This document shows, in pieces, positions 1 through 8,541 of a stretch of DNA of 64,000 bases; within the stretch, counting starts at the first letter, position 1, and the number at the start of each line of letters is the position of its first letter. Source of the DNA: Gammaproteobacteria bacterium. Lineage in GTDB: Bacteria; Pseudomonadota; Gammaproteobacteria; SZUA-229. Position numbers and translations under genes: made by a program. The stretch covers positions 1 to 64,000 of the forward strand of contig JAOUKV010000015.1 of the NCBI GenBank assembly GCA_029882355.1, in the 5' to 3' direction. The notes beneath the pieces are model-generated. The model did not search any database. It was not told the origin of the DNA and worked only from the letters and a program-made list of their open reading frames with translations.

Positions 1-88
1 GTGATTCATCTGGTTTTTCACCTAACAAGAGAAGCTTTATTGTATTTGCTCTCGTGAACTCTAAATTGATTGGTTCGCTCAATTCCAT
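1..88 (-). CDS. partial cassette-type hypothetical protein
   Basis: Open frame read on the minus strand from an ATG at 88 to the window edge, 29 residues without a stop (starts MELSEPINLEF). It begins 8 bases after the GTTATGC that ends the attC-like site at 96-182. This tight spacing between recombination site and start codon is usual for integron gene cassettes. The product is not recognisable from so short a piece and the gene continues outside the window. Seen: open frame and spacing. Inferred: cassette membership. Confidence 0.4.
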   Translation of the reverse strand, partial: MELSEPINLEFTRANTIKLLLLGEKPDES

Positions 89-95
89 TTTTTAT

Positions 96-182
96 GCATA
101 ACGTTTGAGGTAAGCAGCGGCATGATGACATTTCAGGAAACACATATATGGTTAGTCCGTCTGCTTGACTGATTTGTTAGGA
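96..182 (-). repeat. attC-like recombination site
   Basis: An imperfect inverted repeat of 87 bp. The outer boxes are GCATAAC (96-102) and GTTAGGA (176-182). The inner arms AAGCAGCGG (112-120) and CCGTCTGCTT (157-166) are complementary except for one extra base, like the extrahelical base of attC sites. Length and layout fit the attC range. The stop codon of the 152-613 gene lies inside the site, so its last ten codons are encoded by the repeat, as in many cassettes. The outer boxes match the consensus RYYYAAC/GTTRRRY only partly. Confidence 0.45.
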
Positions 183-613
183 GCATTGTTGTATGTGCCC
201 CATCGCGCGGTAAGTTTACAGTCACCCATACCTCCTACCTCAATAGTTGCTTCTGTCGGTGCTTTTGTGTGATGGTAGACTATGTCTAGCCAAGTAACTG
301 TATAATTATTTAACGCAACGACTTTGTTTTTATTTAATTTAATAACAACGTACTCATCTACATTATTACCTGTTTTACAATAGTGCCATTCTTCTAGCTC
401 TTTATCGAATTCTCTTACAGCTGGCTTACCCATTATTTTTATAACTTGTTCATGATTCATGCCATGATTTATTTCAAATGCTTTATCTATGTTTTGCTGT
501 GTATATACTGAAAGATCTGCCAGTTCTGGCTCATTTGGAATTAATGAATAAATTAATATGATGGTAAGGACAATATTCAAACCTATGGATATGTAAAGTT
601 TCCTTTTCTTCAT
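152..613 (-). CDS. BamE/SmpA-like small membrane-anchored protein in a cassette
   Basis: 153 residues with an N-terminal membrane segment (about residues 7-25, no lipobox cysteine). A region with GMNHEQVIKIMGKP followed by a Trp-His-Tyr stretch recalls the 'GMTxxQVxxxLGxP ... W.Y' core of BamE/SmpA-fold proteins. It therefore looks like a periplasm-facing anchored domain, but no function can be assigned. The start at 613 is 19-25 bases from the CCTAAC of the repeat at 632, and the stop lies inside the attC-like site, so the gene sits exactly as a mobile cassette would. BamE-type relation is inferred from pattern only. Confidence 0.6.
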   Translation of the reverse strand: MKKRKLYISIGLNIVLTIILIYSLIPNEPELADLSVYTQQNIDKAFEINHGMNHEQVIKIMGKPAVREFDKELEEWHYCKTGNNVDEYVVIKLNKNKVVALNNYTVTWLDIVYHHTKAPTEATIEVGGMGDCKLTARWGTYNNAPNKSVKQTD

Positions 614-631
614 GCTTGGTTCCTGTATTGC

Positions 632-690
632 TCCTAACGTTTGAAATAAGGGGCTAGGCGGGTTTTATCGCCTAGTCCCAGCCCACGCCT
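632..690 (-). repeat. attC-like remnant upstream of the cassette gene
   Basis: TCCTAACGTTTGAAATAAG (632-650) repeats the 'TAACGTTTGA.GTAAG' outer arm seen at 99-115. It is followed by a hairpin with arms GGGGCTAGGCG (650-660) and CGCCTAGTCCC (669-679), complementary with one mismatch. A matching GTTRRRY box is not visible to the right, where a REP-like palindrome begins at 697. The site seems to have lost its distal end. Confidence 0.35.
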
Positions 691-696
691 TTTGGA

Positions 697-723
697 GGAT
701 CAAGGGGTCAGACTCCTTGATCC
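697..723. repeat. REP-like palindrome with GGGGTCAG core
   Basis: Perfect 9-bp arms GGATCAAGG (697-705) and CCTTGATCC (715-723) surround GGTCAGACT. Relatives of the GGGGTCAG core occur at 1776, 17448 and 20050. The motif resembles REP elements mobilised by REP-associated IS200-type transposases in gammaproteobacteria; no such transposase is in the window. Confidence 0.5.
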
Positions 724-1033
724 ACATACTTTATTTGAAATAACTACAGATAAGTTCAATGAAAACAAACTCGATTGATTCCCAACATCCAGTAATTTTT
801 TAGATAGTTCCAAACCGCACCCTCCCCAATAAACCCTGTGCTTTAAAATATGCAAGCATTCTCCCTTTATAACCCCACCCAATGCAAGCGTTTATTTGTT
901 TTACGATGGTCCATTTTCCCACATACATCAATAATTCCACTCTAAAAAGTGACGAAGTCTTTTGATTTCGTCATAATACGTATTCCTGAAGCTTTGCTGT
1001 GTAGTGAAGTTGTTTTCAATATTAGGAAATAAA
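724..1033. other. intergenic region, no gene supported
   Basis: AT-rich stretch between the REP-like palindrome and the SH3 protein gene. A 60-codon minus-strand frame (700-882) runs into the palindrome and has no recognisable content or good ribosome site. The promoter of the downstream gene should lie in its right part, but I see no box strong enough to mark. Confidence 0.4.
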
Positions 1034-1738
1034 ATGTTTACTAAAAAAGACCAGTCTATGCATTCTTTAATGCTATCCCTGCTTATCGTCATGCTTGCCG
1101 CAGTAAGTGCGCCTGTTCAGGCGAAAACCGCCTACATTAGTGATGAAGTTAATGTCGCTATGCGCTCTGGCGCTTCTAACCAGCATCGTATTCTCAAGTT
1201 TCTTAAGAGTGGTACGGCCTTTACCGTGCTGGGTAATTCAGACGATGAGAAGTATTTCGAGATCGAACTTGCGGATGGCAAAACAGGCTGGGTTGCCACT
1301 GAAAATGTCATGGACACGCCCAGTGCGCGAGATCGCCTGGTTTCTGCAAATGAGAAACTGGGCCAGGTTAGGCAGGAAAATAAGGAGCTAAAAAATACTG
1401 CGGCCGAATTACGGGCAGACGTTAAGAAATTAAAAAGCGAAATAAACACCTTGCAGAATGAGCGGGCCAAATTAAGTGCTACGCTGGAAGATTTGAAGGT
1501 CACCGCAGCTAATCCATTAATGTTGCGTCAGGAGAACATGCAGCTGAAGGCATCGCTGAGTAAGGCAGAAGCTAATGCAGCAGGGCTGGATAAGGAGAAT
1601 CAGCAGCTTCGCAATAACGTTGCCCAGGAATGGTTTATCATTGGTGGTGCGGTATCGCTGGGTAGTTTAATTGTCGGTCTTATACTCACCCGCATTAACT
1701 GGAAGCGCAAGCGCGGAAGCTGGGGCGATAGTTATTAA
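1034..1738 (+). CDS. TIGR04211-type SH3 domain envelope protein (YgiM-like)
   Basis: 234 residues with a signal peptide ending near VQA-K. A bacterial SH3 domain follows (about residues 30-95, with VNVAMRSGASNQHRILKFL and GWVATENV), then a long heptad-rich coiled coil (about 100-195), a C-terminal membrane helix and a basic tail. This is the layout of the TIGR04211/YgiM family: a periplasmic SH3 head on a coiled-coil stalk anchored in the inner membrane, of unsettled role. ATG at 1034 is chosen because AGGAA (1024-1028) precedes it; a frame from 1004 exists without a ribosome site. It stands alone, with a converging gene downstream. Confidence 0.85.
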   Translation: MFTKKDQSMHSLMLSLLIVMLAAVSAPVQAKTAYISDEVNVAMRSGASNQHRILKFLKSGTAFTVLGNSDDEKYFEIELADGKTGWVATENVMDTPSARDRLVSANEKLGQVRQENKELKNTAAELRADVKKLKSEINTLQNERAKLSATLEDLKVTAANPLMLRQENMQLKASLSKAEANAAGLDKENQQLRNNVAQEWFIIGGAVSLGSLIVGLILTRINWKRKRGSWGDSY

Positions 1739-1775
1739 TAGTTAAAAACTGATCGTAGTGGAAGAACGAAAGAAC

Positions 1776-1786
1776 GGGGTCAGGTC
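1776..1786 (+). repeat. REP-like motif GGGGTCAGGTC
   Basis: Single copy of the GGGGTCAGGYC motif in the short gap between two converging genes. Same family as the motifs at 697-723, 17448-17458 and 20050-20091. Confidence 0.35.
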
Positions 1787-1794
1787 ATTCATTA

Positions 1795-2553
1795 TTAAGA
1801 ATAACCACCCCAAACCATCTCAGCATAATCCCCCATGGAAACGCCCATCACCCCTCCCAACCACTCCCCTTCACTAACTAGCTGTTCTCGCGTCATCGAG
1901 GGAATGTTGTTCTTGAAGGCAAGCACGATGGTGTTGCCACTTTCGACTTCGAAACTGAGGTGTTGGTTTTCAAATTCGTGTGCGAGTAATTCATCTAACT
2001 CTTCTGGTGATTGAAGTGCCGTATGGTAGATATTGAGTACCAGCACGCCTTGTTCGTTGAGTGAATTTTTACAATCACGCAGGTAGGAGGATTGTATTTG
2101 TTTCGGTTCCATGCCCTGTGAGTTGTACAGGTCTGAAAAGATAATATCGCTTTTCATCTCGGTGTTTTTTATGTGGTTGACCGCATTGTCTATATGAATG
2201 AAAAGGCGATCGGTGTCGGGTAGGTGAAAATATTCTTTTGCGGTGTTCGCCACGGCTTTACGGTATTCAACCGCGTGTACGTTTAGCTCAGGGAAATGAC
2301 TGAGCAGGTTCTTTGCTATTGAGCCTGCGCCCAGCCCCATGATGGTGGCTGTTTTTGCTGTGGGGATAAAAAATAAACCAGCCATCATGGCCTGGGTGTA
2401 AGCGAGGTCTAAGCCATTGATGTCGTTGAGTTTCATGCTGCTTTGATAGATTTTGCCGTCAAAGCTGAGAATCCGGCTGGTTCTTGTTTGGTAAACGTAA
2501 ATGGGGCCGTGCTCATCGGTGGTTGATGAGATGCAGGTGCCTTTGATATCCAT
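1795..2553 (-). CDS. spermidine synthase-like methyltransferase-fold protein
   Basis: 252 residues. The cofactor-binding loop IMGLGAGSIAKNLL is followed by a strand ending in an acidic residue (HAVEYRK) and an IIFSDLYNSQGM segment that matches the catalytic Asp region of spermidine synthase-like proteins. There is a short N-terminal beta region. The family transfers aminopropyl groups, but many small members like this lack proven polyamine activity, so the substrate is unknown. Cytoplasmic, no signal. It is separated by 101 bases from the next minus-strand gene and may be the last gene of that run. Confidence 0.75.
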   Translation of the reverse strand: MDIKGTCISSTTDEHGPIYVYQTRTSRILSFDGKIYQSSMKLNDINGLDLAYTQAMMAGLFFIPTAKTATIMGLGAGSIAKNLLSHFPELNVHAVEYRKAVANTAKEYFHLPDTDRLFIHIDNAVNHIKNTEMKSDIIFSDLYNSQGMEPKQIQSSYLRDCKNSLNEQGVLVLNIYHTALQSPEELDELLAHEFENQHLSFEVESGNTIVLAFKNNIPSMTREQLVSEGEWLGGVMGVSMGDYAEMVWGGYS

Positions 2554-2654
2554 GGTATTTTTAATCGCCCTTAAATACGGCTAGATAACTGGCAGGGCGT
2601 TATAAGAGGCATGGGGTTCAGGGCTTTGATTGTGCGCTAATCGGAGCTACGGCA

Positions 2655-3017
2655 CTAAAGGCCGTAAAAAAACGGCATGATAGAAAAGTAGAGTACGGTG
2701 AGAATGGCGGCGATGTAAACCACGGTTCTGATGGGTGAGTGTAACGCTTTTTGCAGAAAGGTTTCTGCGGTGCCATCACGCTGCTGTTGCTGATAGAGAT
2801 CTCTGGCCTGTTGGGAGCGCTGTTGCTTATAAGTGTCGAGGAGATCTGTCGCTGGTTCCGGGTCAACACCGTCGGGTAACCAGATTGCGGCCAAAGAGAT
2901 ACCGAAGCGACCGGCATCGGTCTCGTAGTAGTTGATATCATTCTCGTCTAACAGACGTCGAACCTCTATTACTTCGTCTTCGGGAATGCCGTTTAGTTTG
3001 TATAGCAGGAGGGGCAT
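2655..3017 (-). CDS. DUF6164-type single-pass membrane protein
   Basis: 120 residues. It begins MPLLLYKLNGIPEDEVIEVR and continues with an INYYET.AGRFGISLAAIWL segment. This resembles small proteins annotated DUF6164, in which a ferredoxin-like (signal-transducing-protein-like) N-terminal domain precedes a charged linker and one C-terminal membrane helix (about 97-118). Function unknown. It lies between the desaturase and the spermidine synthase-like gene on the same strand, 49 bases from the former. Confidence 0.7.
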   Translation of the reverse strand: MPLLLYKLNGIPEDEVIEVRRLLDENDINYYETDAGRFGISLAAIWLPDGVDPEPATDLLDTYKQQRSQQARDLYQQQQRDGTAETFLQKALHSPIRTVVYIAAILTVLYFSIMPFFYGL

Positions 3018-3066
3018 AAAATAGTCACGTAGGGTGTGAACCAGGGTTAGAGAGCACGACCAGTAT

Positions 3067-3837
3067 TTACAGCGCGGCGTATTTTATAAGATGTGCTGGA
3101 ATCTTATCTTCGATCTGCTCATGTAACCTGGGCAACAAGGACCAGTGTACTCCTTGCTTGTGGTGATGGGCCGTGTGGTAACCAAGATTACCAGTGGTGA
3201 TATTGTAGAAGCGATTGAGGTTATTTCTGGAAGCCTCGAACTCATTTTCGGTATTCAGGCCTGCATGGTGTTCAAAAGTGGCCCATGAGGTTAGCAGTAA
3301 TCCAATAATCATGGGTAACACAAACAGGAACAGGGCCGGTACGGGCTTAAGCCAAATTAAAAAAGCCACAATAGCAAGCGTCAGCAGGGTATAGAAAATG
3401 AATTGCCGTTGCTGCCTGGGGTGTTTCTGGCCTACTTTGAAGCCTCGTGAATAGGCAGTACCGGTGGTATGCAGGGTATATTCAAGTTCACCCATGGGTT
3501 CACCTGACTTGCGCTGCCAGCGACTTTCGTCTCTGGTTTGATCGAGATAATTGAGGTGATGGCCCAACACATGATGCAGCAACCATAAGTTGGTGGTTAC
3601 ACCGGTGTGCAGGGCATAGAAGAATTCCAGGACGCGATTTAAAGGTTTTGGCCTAAAGGTGGGCGTGTGCTGGTGATGGTGATTCCAGGCGCAGATTTTA
3701 CCTTTAGGGATAATCATAACAAACCAGTAAGTGGCTAATACCCAGACTGTTTCGACCATAAAATACAGGTAAAAATCAAAACAGCTTATAGCAAGAATAA
3801 TGGCGACAGGAAGCCGATCAGCAGGGTATCTAAACAC
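3067..3837 (-). CDS. fatty acid desaturase family protein
   Basis: 256 residues with several hydrophobic helices and the three histidine clusters of membrane di-iron desaturases: WNHHHQHTP (about 51-59), HHVLGHHLN (about 87-95) and YHTAHHHKQGVHW (about 219-231). These bind the two irons that insert a double bond or hydroxyl in a lipid acyl chain. It is shorter than classical acyl-CoA desaturases, so the substrate cannot be told (acyl lipid, carotenoid or other). A promoter is likely in the gap to 3926. No ferredoxin partner is adjacent. Confidence 0.8.
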   Translation of the reverse strand: MFRYPADRLPVAIILAISCFDFYLYFMVETVWVLATYWFVMIIPKGKICAWNHHHQHTPTFRPKPLNRVLEFFYALHTGVTTNLWLLHHVLGHHLNYLDQTRDESRWQRKSGEPMGELEYTLHTTGTAYSRGFKVGQKHPRQQRQFIFYTLLTLAIVAFLIWLKPVPALFLFVLPMIIGLLLTSWATFEHHAGLNTENEFEASRNNLNRFYNITTGNLGYHTAHHHKQGVHWSLLPRLHEQIEDKIPAHLIKYAAL

Positions 3838-3926
3838 GGGGAAAACCTTATTTTGATTAAGTGATACGGGATTGTACAGTGATTAAGAGATTAGTCTAAT
3901 CAGCAATGAATTTGCTTTCATTCAAG

Positions 3927-4694
3927 TCAATATATTCGTAAAAACTGTTCAGGCACAGATTTTGAGGCTAGCCATAAACGGATCATTTCCGAAAATAGTT
4001 GCCGATCTTCTGCATTCCACTGGTGGCCGACTTGCGGCACAGAATATCCTGTGGCATTGGGCATTACATTTTGTAGATATCGTACAGCACGCCTGGTGGG
4101 CACGGTGTCCTTTTCACCAGCAACTGCCAAAGTAGCTACAGTAACCTGATCTAAATTTTCTGGAACTGGAGTTTTAAAAATTTCATTGGTTAAATTCCGT
4201 AATGAAATTGGATCTGTTTGCAGGGCGGTATTCATGAAGGCATCCATGGAGTCATCATCTGGAATACCGAACAGTTTTGCTATAGCTCGAGCACCCCAGG
4301 GTCGATTATAGAGTTTGAGCATAATGCTGCTTAATAGACGTAATGGAAAATTAATGTGGCCATAGGGTACGCCGGAGACAATTAGAGACTCAACAACTTC
4401 AGGATGTTGTGCAGCGACATGAAGTGCTGTTATGCCTCCCAGAGATAAGCCAACTATATGAGCTTTTCCACCAGGACATTTTGTCGAAATCATGTCTGCA
4501 ATTTTGTCACTCGTGTCAGAAAAACTAAGCCAGGGGGTCGCGGCGCTATTGCCGATACCGGGCAAATCAGGCAGCAAACAACGATATTCTGGCAGTTCAT
4601 CAACCTGCCCCATCCACATCCAGCCCGCGACCATGGAGCCATGTAGAAATACGACAGGTGTGCCGTCGTCTGGACCAAATATTTCAACATGCAT
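3927..4694 (-). CDS. alpha/beta hydrolase
   Basis: 255 residues from ATG at 4694 (begins MHVEIFGPDDGTP). The oxyanion region VVFLHGSMVAG, nucleophile elbow GLSLGG (Ser near residue 96) and a late histidine in VGHQWNAED complete the expected triad, with the acid probably in the GEKDTVP segment. It is a soluble esterase/hydrolase of unknown substrate. A longer frame to 4772 would overlap the DUF4386 gene and adds an unlikely cysteine-rich lead, so the internal start is preferred. It follows the DUF4386 gene by 31 bases on the same strand and may be co-transcribed. Confidence 0.8.
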   Translation of the reverse strand: MHVEIFGPDDGTPVVFLHGSMVAGWMWMGQVDELPEYRCLLPDLPGIGNSAATPWLSFSDTSDKIADMISTKCPGGKAHIVGLSLGGITALHVAAQHPEVVESLIVSGVPYGHINFPLRLLSSIMLKLYNRPWGARAIAKLFGIPDDDSMDAFMNTALQTDPISLRNLTNEIFKTPVPENLDQVTVATLAVAGEKDTVPTRRAVRYLQNVMPNATGYSVPQVGHQWNAEDRQLFSEMIRLWLASKSVPEQFLRIY

Positions 4695-4725
4695 ATGAAT
4701 AAACCTATTAGCGCACAGCAATATA

Positions 4726-5427
4726 TTACTTGTTTGCAGGTATAGCCTCGGCAGGCAACACCGATCGGTCAAAACCCTTGAAGATCAGCCATACCGCGAA
4801 GATCATCTCCTGCAGGAAGATTGGACCATCCAGAATGGCCATGGTATTCGATGAGAGTTCCAGGCCATATAACAGCATCAGTCGTGCAGTCAGAATAGAC
4901 GCGGCAGCCAGAAGGCCGAATACAGATATCCAGCGAGGAACGAGACGGGTCTGGTAAAGCGCATAGTTCAGTATCAGGGAGCCTAGACTGAATGCTATAA
5001 AAGCAAAGGGTGCACTGTTCCAGTCGTGACCAGCCAGCAAGGCATTGCCCAGTGTGTGAAAGTAAGAGGGTGAGGGAGATCCTGCAGCCACGAATTCATG
5101 ACTCAGGTCGATGAGATCCAGTAAGTGCATGGTGGCTATAGCGAAGAGCACCGCCTCGATAGATCTGGCCACGACATAGCCCAGTGCCAGACGTTCACTA
5201 AATGGTTTCAACACAGGGTAGATCAGCACCGAAATGCTGACGATTGCAATGTGATTGACGAGTTCGAGAAGAATCCCGACTGAAACCTGGCCTTGTACCC
5301 GTGACACCAGCGCAAGGAGGTTAGGAGCGCTAAGTACCGGTTCAAGAATTATGACAGAGAGTGAGAATGATACTGTCGCGACAATGAAAAGGATGCCAAC
5401 AATTCGAGCTACTGAACGGTGTGTCAT
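4726..5427 (-). CDS. DUF4386 family integral membrane protein
   Basis: 233 residues with about six hydrophobic helices. The start MTHRSVARIVGILFIVATV and later NYALYQTRLVPRWISVFGL match the pattern of DUF4386 proteins, which have no known activity. The start is well supported by AGGAGG eight bases upstream (minus strand). It heads a probable two-gene unit with the alpha/beta hydrolase. Confidence 0.75.
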   Translation of the reverse strand: MTHRSVARIVGILFIVATVSFSLSVIILEPVLSAPNLLALVSRVQGQVSVGILLELVNHIAIVSISVLIYPVLKPFSERLALGYVVARSIEAVLFAIATMHLLDLIDLSHEFVAAGSPSPSYFHTLGNALLAGHDWNSAPFAFIAFSLGSLILNYALYQTRLVPRWISVFGLLAAASILTARLMLLYGLELSSNTMAILDGPIFLQEMIFAVWLIFKGFDRSVLPAEAIPANK

Positions 5428-5707
5428 TACGTTATTCCTCCTGTGAAACCACTACCGCTGAAAGAGCTTAACTGTATCTCTATACGGTACTACTTAATGA
5501 CTTCAGTCCTAATGTTTCAAAAAGGTGCTGCTTCTATCGCAACAATATCTCCTGGCTGAAGAAAATTACTATCTGATTCGATGCTGTTAAATATGGGTGA
5601 CAATTTGTCCAGTCTACTCATTCCTGGCTATTTTCCAAGGGCATGAACAACAGGTGTTTGAAAGATTACGATTAATATGTTGCCTTGCCTGCTCCACGAG
5701 TTTTATT

Positions 5708-6097
5708 TTAATTTTCCTCGAACTCCACCCGACTATCCTCCATAATCAAATCCAGCTCCTTCTGTGCTTGCTTTGGATTAACCAGATCTTTTTTTTCTAT
5801 CATCTCGCATTCATCGATGACCATTTCATCGAGGGTTGAAGGGTAAAATTTGCAATCGTCCGGGCGGTCGTAGTAAATGTCACAGGTGTACATATTTTGA
5901 TCGAGCACTTTTTTTAGCCACGGACACTGTTCCAGTGGTTCGCCGGTACCAGGCTGCATCCAGAGGTTGCCGCCGTGAACATAGAGCGCTATCTCTGGCC
6001 TGTAGTTATCCCAGTAATCTAGTTGCCTGGCTGAAACGGATAAACCACCGTTGCCGTATTTGATGCAACATTTTCCGCATGAATTGCATTGTTTCAC
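5708..6097 (-). CDS. YkgJ-type cysteine cluster protein
   Basis: 129 residues. The N-terminal CNSCGKCCIKYG and the later Cys residues in LEQCPW, YTCDIY and DDCKFYP form the YkgJ/UPF0153 pattern, thought to hold zinc or an Fe-S cluster. Role in the cell unknown. It stands alone with about 70 bases to the toxin-antitoxin operon and 280 bases of featureless sequence on its other side. Confidence 0.8.
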   Translation of the reverse strand: MKQCNSCGKCCIKYGNGGLSVSARQLDYWDNYRPEIALYVHGGNLWMQPGTGEPLEQCPWLKKVLDQNMYTCDIYYDRPDDCKFYPSTLDEMVIDECEMIEKKDLVNPKQAQKELDLIMEDSRVEFEEN

Positions 6098-6167
6098 TTT
6101 ATTGCTGCACCAAATTTCGGATGTGGTTTAGATCAGTATTGTTATTATTGAGTAAAGGGCAAATTTA

Positions 6168-6452
6168 CTAACTCAACGCCTTCAAAACAGCCTTAGGTTC
6201 TTTCGCTACAACATTCAGCAAAACCAGTGCGGGGCCCTGTGGTTTGCGATCTCCCCGTTCCCAGTGACGAAGTGTGCTGACACTAATACCAAAGGCTGAG
6301 GCAAATTCGTTTTGTGACATACCGATATTGGCGCGGATGTTTTTTACGTCCACAGATGAAAATTCGTGAACGACTGCTTTTCCCTTTTTGCCTTTTGAAA
6401 ACTCTAGAGCTTCTTCCAGGCCTTGTTTAATGCTATCAAAAGCGTTACTCAT
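6168..6452 (-). CDS. HTH antitoxin, NadS/HigA-like
   Basis: 94 residues from ATG at 6452. A lambda-repressor-like HTH occupies about residues 35-85 (IRANIGMSQNEFASAFGISV, then TLRHWERGDRKP). It ends with VLLNVVAKEPKAVLKAL, typical of NadS-type antitoxins. The start is set by GGAGG five bases upstream, which lies inside the last codons of the toxin gene; the two frames overlap by 8 bp (ATGAGTAA). The antitoxin is expected to bind both the toxin and the operator at 6797-6811. Confidence 0.85.
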   Translation of the reverse strand: MSNAFDSIKQGLEEALEFSKGKKGKAVVHEFSSVDVKNIRANIGMSQNEFASAFGISVSTLRHWERGDRKPQGPALVLLNVVAKEPKAVLKALS

Positions 6453-6786
6453 TTTGGCCTCCATAGTTTTTGATAAGTAGTGACGTTAGTTTGGCTAGTT
6501 CGTTGCGTTCGGCTTTGCTGAGGTTGGCTTTCTCGCCCTTGCCAAACAGGGTTAATAAAAAGAGTGGCATAAGCTCATTATGAAAATAATAGATGATGCG
6601 AACACCACCGCTTTTGCCCTTGCCATTTGCTGACCATCGTAATTTTCGTATGCCACCGGTGCCCTGCATGATGTCGCCAGAAGCAGGATGGGATGCTAAG
6701 TAGTTGATTATGCTTCGGCTTTCGAAGGGGCTTAGCAGTTTCTCAGATTTGCTCAAATAACCAGGTAGCTCGACGATGGTTTGCAT
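6445..6786 (-). CDS. RelE/ParE-superfamily toxin (HigB-like)
   Basis: 113 residues. The core GIRKLRWSANGKGKSGGVRI, then IIYYFHNELMPLFLLTLFGK and KANLSKAERNEL, is characteristic of RelE/HigB-like toxins paired with NadS-type antitoxins. Such toxins cut mRNA, usually at the ribosome, when the antitoxin is degraded. Toxin-first order and coding overlap with the antitoxin imply translational coupling. Target specificity cannot be read from sequence. Confidence 0.85.
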   Translation of the reverse strand: MQTIVELPGYLSKSEKLLSPFESRSIINYLASHPASGDIMQGTGGIRKLRWSANGKGKSGGVRIIYYFHNELMPLFLLTLFGKGEKANLSKAERNELAKLTSLLIKNYGGQNE

Positions 6787-6796
6787 GGATTAAGTG

Positions 6797-6811
6797 TAAT
6801 CCATTGGATTA
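6797..6811 (-). promoter_or_regulatory. palindromic operator of the toxin-antitoxin operon
   Basis: TAATCCATTGGATTA is a perfect palindrome with 7-bp arms and one central base, 11 bases upstream of the toxin start. A further half-site TGGATTA lies at 6786-6792. On the minus strand a TATAAT box overlaps the palindrome, so binding by the HTH antitoxin would block transcription of its own operon. Confidence 0.6.
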
Positions 6812-6853
6812 TAGTAAGTCAATACTGGTTTAGGCAGTAGGGTCGAAACGGGT

Positions 6854-7615
6854 TTACTGTTTCACCCGATACCCGGTCCTGAACATCCAGCCCACTATCG
6901 CAATACATATCACCAGAAAGCCAACAATCATCGCCAGACTGACACCGACACTGACATCCGATACCTCAAAGAAACTCCAGCGGAATCCACTGATCAGATA
7001 AACCACCGGATTGAACAGTGTCACCGACTGCCAGAACGGTGGCAACATGTTTACCGAATAGAAACTGCCGCCGAGGAAGACCAGCGGGGTGATCACCAGC
7101 AGTGGGATGACCTGCAGTTTTTCAAAGTCGTTCGCCCACAGGCCGATGATAAAACCGAACAGGCTGAATGAAATGCAGGTGAGAATTAGAAAAGTCACCA
7201 TCCAGACTGGATGGGCAATATTCAGCTCGACAAAAAAGCTGGCGGTGAACAGGATAATGATGCCGATGATCAGTGACTTGGTGGCGGCAGCGCCGACGTA
7301 ACCGATGAGGATCTCAAAGTGGGAAATGGGGGCTGAATGTATTTCGTAAATGGTGCCGGTGAATTTGGGGAAGAAGATGCCGAACGAGGCGTTGGCGATA
7401 CTCTGTGTGAGTAAGGACAACATGGTCAGACCCGGTACAATGAACAGGCCATAAGGGACACCGTCGATATTTTCTATGCGTGAGCCGATGGCCGAACCAA
7501 ACACAATAAAGTACAGGCAGGTTGAGATGACCGGTGAGGCCAGGCTCTGGAACAGGGTTTCCCAGGCGCGCAGCATTTCCTGGTGGAAGATGACCCTTAT
7601 CGCCTGAAAGTTCAT
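6854..7615 (-). CDS. ABC-2 type transporter permease
   Basis: 253 residues with six hydrophobic helices. The segment [20 protein letters not shown] followed by [16 protein letters not shown] is the ABC-2 signature also seen in NodJ/YadH-like permeases. It forms the membrane channel for the ATPase encoded by 7612-8541; the ATGA overlap couples their translation. The pair is probably an exporter of a lipid, polysaccharide or drug, but no substrate gene is adjacent. Confidence 0.85.
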   Translation of the reverse strand: MNFQAIRVIFHQEMLRAWETLFQSLASPVISTCLYFIVFGSAIGSRIENIDGVPYGLFIVPGLTMLSLLTQSIANASFGIFFPKFTGTIYEIHSAPISHFEILIGYVGAAATKSLIIGIIILFTASFFVELNIAHPVWMVTFLILTCISFSLFGFIIGLWANDFEKLQVIPLLVITPLVFLGGSFYSVNMLPPFWQSVTLFNPVVYLISGFRWSFFEVSDVSVGVSLAMIVGFLVICIAIVGWMFRTGYRVKQ

Positions 7616-8541
7616 GGTTTAACCTCTTTAACCAGGTCGACAAAAATATCTTCCAGCGAGCTCTGTTTTATATGCATATCTTTGAGCAACAGCCCGGCGC
7701 TCTGAATGGCCTGTAGCATGTCAGTGATGCCGGTGCTGTCACTCATGGTGTCGTAGGTATAGGTGAGCTGTTCGCCGTCGTTGGATAATTCCAGGTCGTA
7801 ACCGGCGAGTGACGGCGGCAGGTGTGAGGCGGTCTGTTTTAACTCGACGATCAACTGTTTTTTACCGAGATTGTGCATCAGGGTCTTTTTGTCTTCGACC
7901 AGTAATAACTCTCCCTTGTTGATGACGCCGATACGGTCGGCAATTTCTTCGGCTTCTTCGATGTAGTGCGTAGTCAGGATGATGGTCACGCCGGAGTCGC
8001 GCAAACGTCGCACGATATTCCACATGTCCTTTCGTAGTTCGACATCGACACCGGCGGTGGGCTCATCGAGGAATAGTATTTTTGGTTCATGCGACAGGGC
8101 TTTGGCTATGAGTACCCGGCGTTTCATGCCACCGGATAAGGCTCTGAGCTCGGCATCTTTTTTGTCGAATAAGGAGAGATCCTTGAGTAACTGTTCGAGA
8201 TAGGCATTGTCCTTTTTCCTGCCAAACAGGCCGCGGCTAAAAGACACGGTATTCCAGACAGTATCAAACTGGCCCAGGGTGAGTTCCTGTGGCACCAGAC
8301 CGATCATGGCGCGGGTTTTGCGGTAGTCGCTAATGTTGTCAAAACCATTGACGCTGACCGAACCGGTGCTGGGCGTAACGATGCCGCTAATAATCGAGAT
8401 TAAGGTGGTTTTGCCGGCGCCATTTGGCCCGAGTAAGGCCAGGATTTCACCATCGGCAATGTCCAGGTTGACGTGCTTCAATGCCTGAAAACCAGACTGA
8501 TAGGTTTTTGATAGATCTTTGATTGAGACGATGGCTTGCAT
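7612..8541 (-). CDS. ABC transporter ATP-binding protein (YadG-like)
   Basis: 309 residues. Walker [10 protein letters not shown] (about 39-47), signature LSGGMKRRV, Walker [13 protein letters not shown] and the switch histidine in [12 protein letters not shown] are all present, followed by a C-terminal domain ending [13 protein letters not shown] as in the YadG/CcmA-type group. It powers the ABC-2 permease encoded just downstream. It is first in the operon and divergent from tex, with 127 bases between the start codons. Confidence 0.9.
   Translation of the reverse strand: MQAIVSIKDLSKTYQSGFQALKHVNLDIADGEILALLGPNGAGKTTLISIISGIVTPSTGSVSVNGFDNISDYRKTRAMIGLVPQELTLGQFDTVWNTVSFSRGLFGRKKDNAYLEQLLKDLSLFDKKDAELRALSGGMKRRVLIAKALSHEPKILFLDEPTAGVDVELRKDMWNIVRRLRDSGVTIILTTHYIEEAEEIADRIGVINKGELLLVEDKKTLMHNLGKKQLIVELKQTASHLPPSLAGYDLELSNDGEQLTYTYDTMSDSTGITDMLQAIQSAGLLLKDMHIKQSSLEDIFVDLVKEVKP

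Noticed and set aside
700-882. 60-residue minus-strand frame
   Set aside because: It ends inside the REP-like palindrome, has no recognisable content and no good start context.
5597-5839. 80-residue hydrophobic plus-strand frame
   Set aside because: Overlaps the YkgJ-type gene antisense and lacks a ribosome site.
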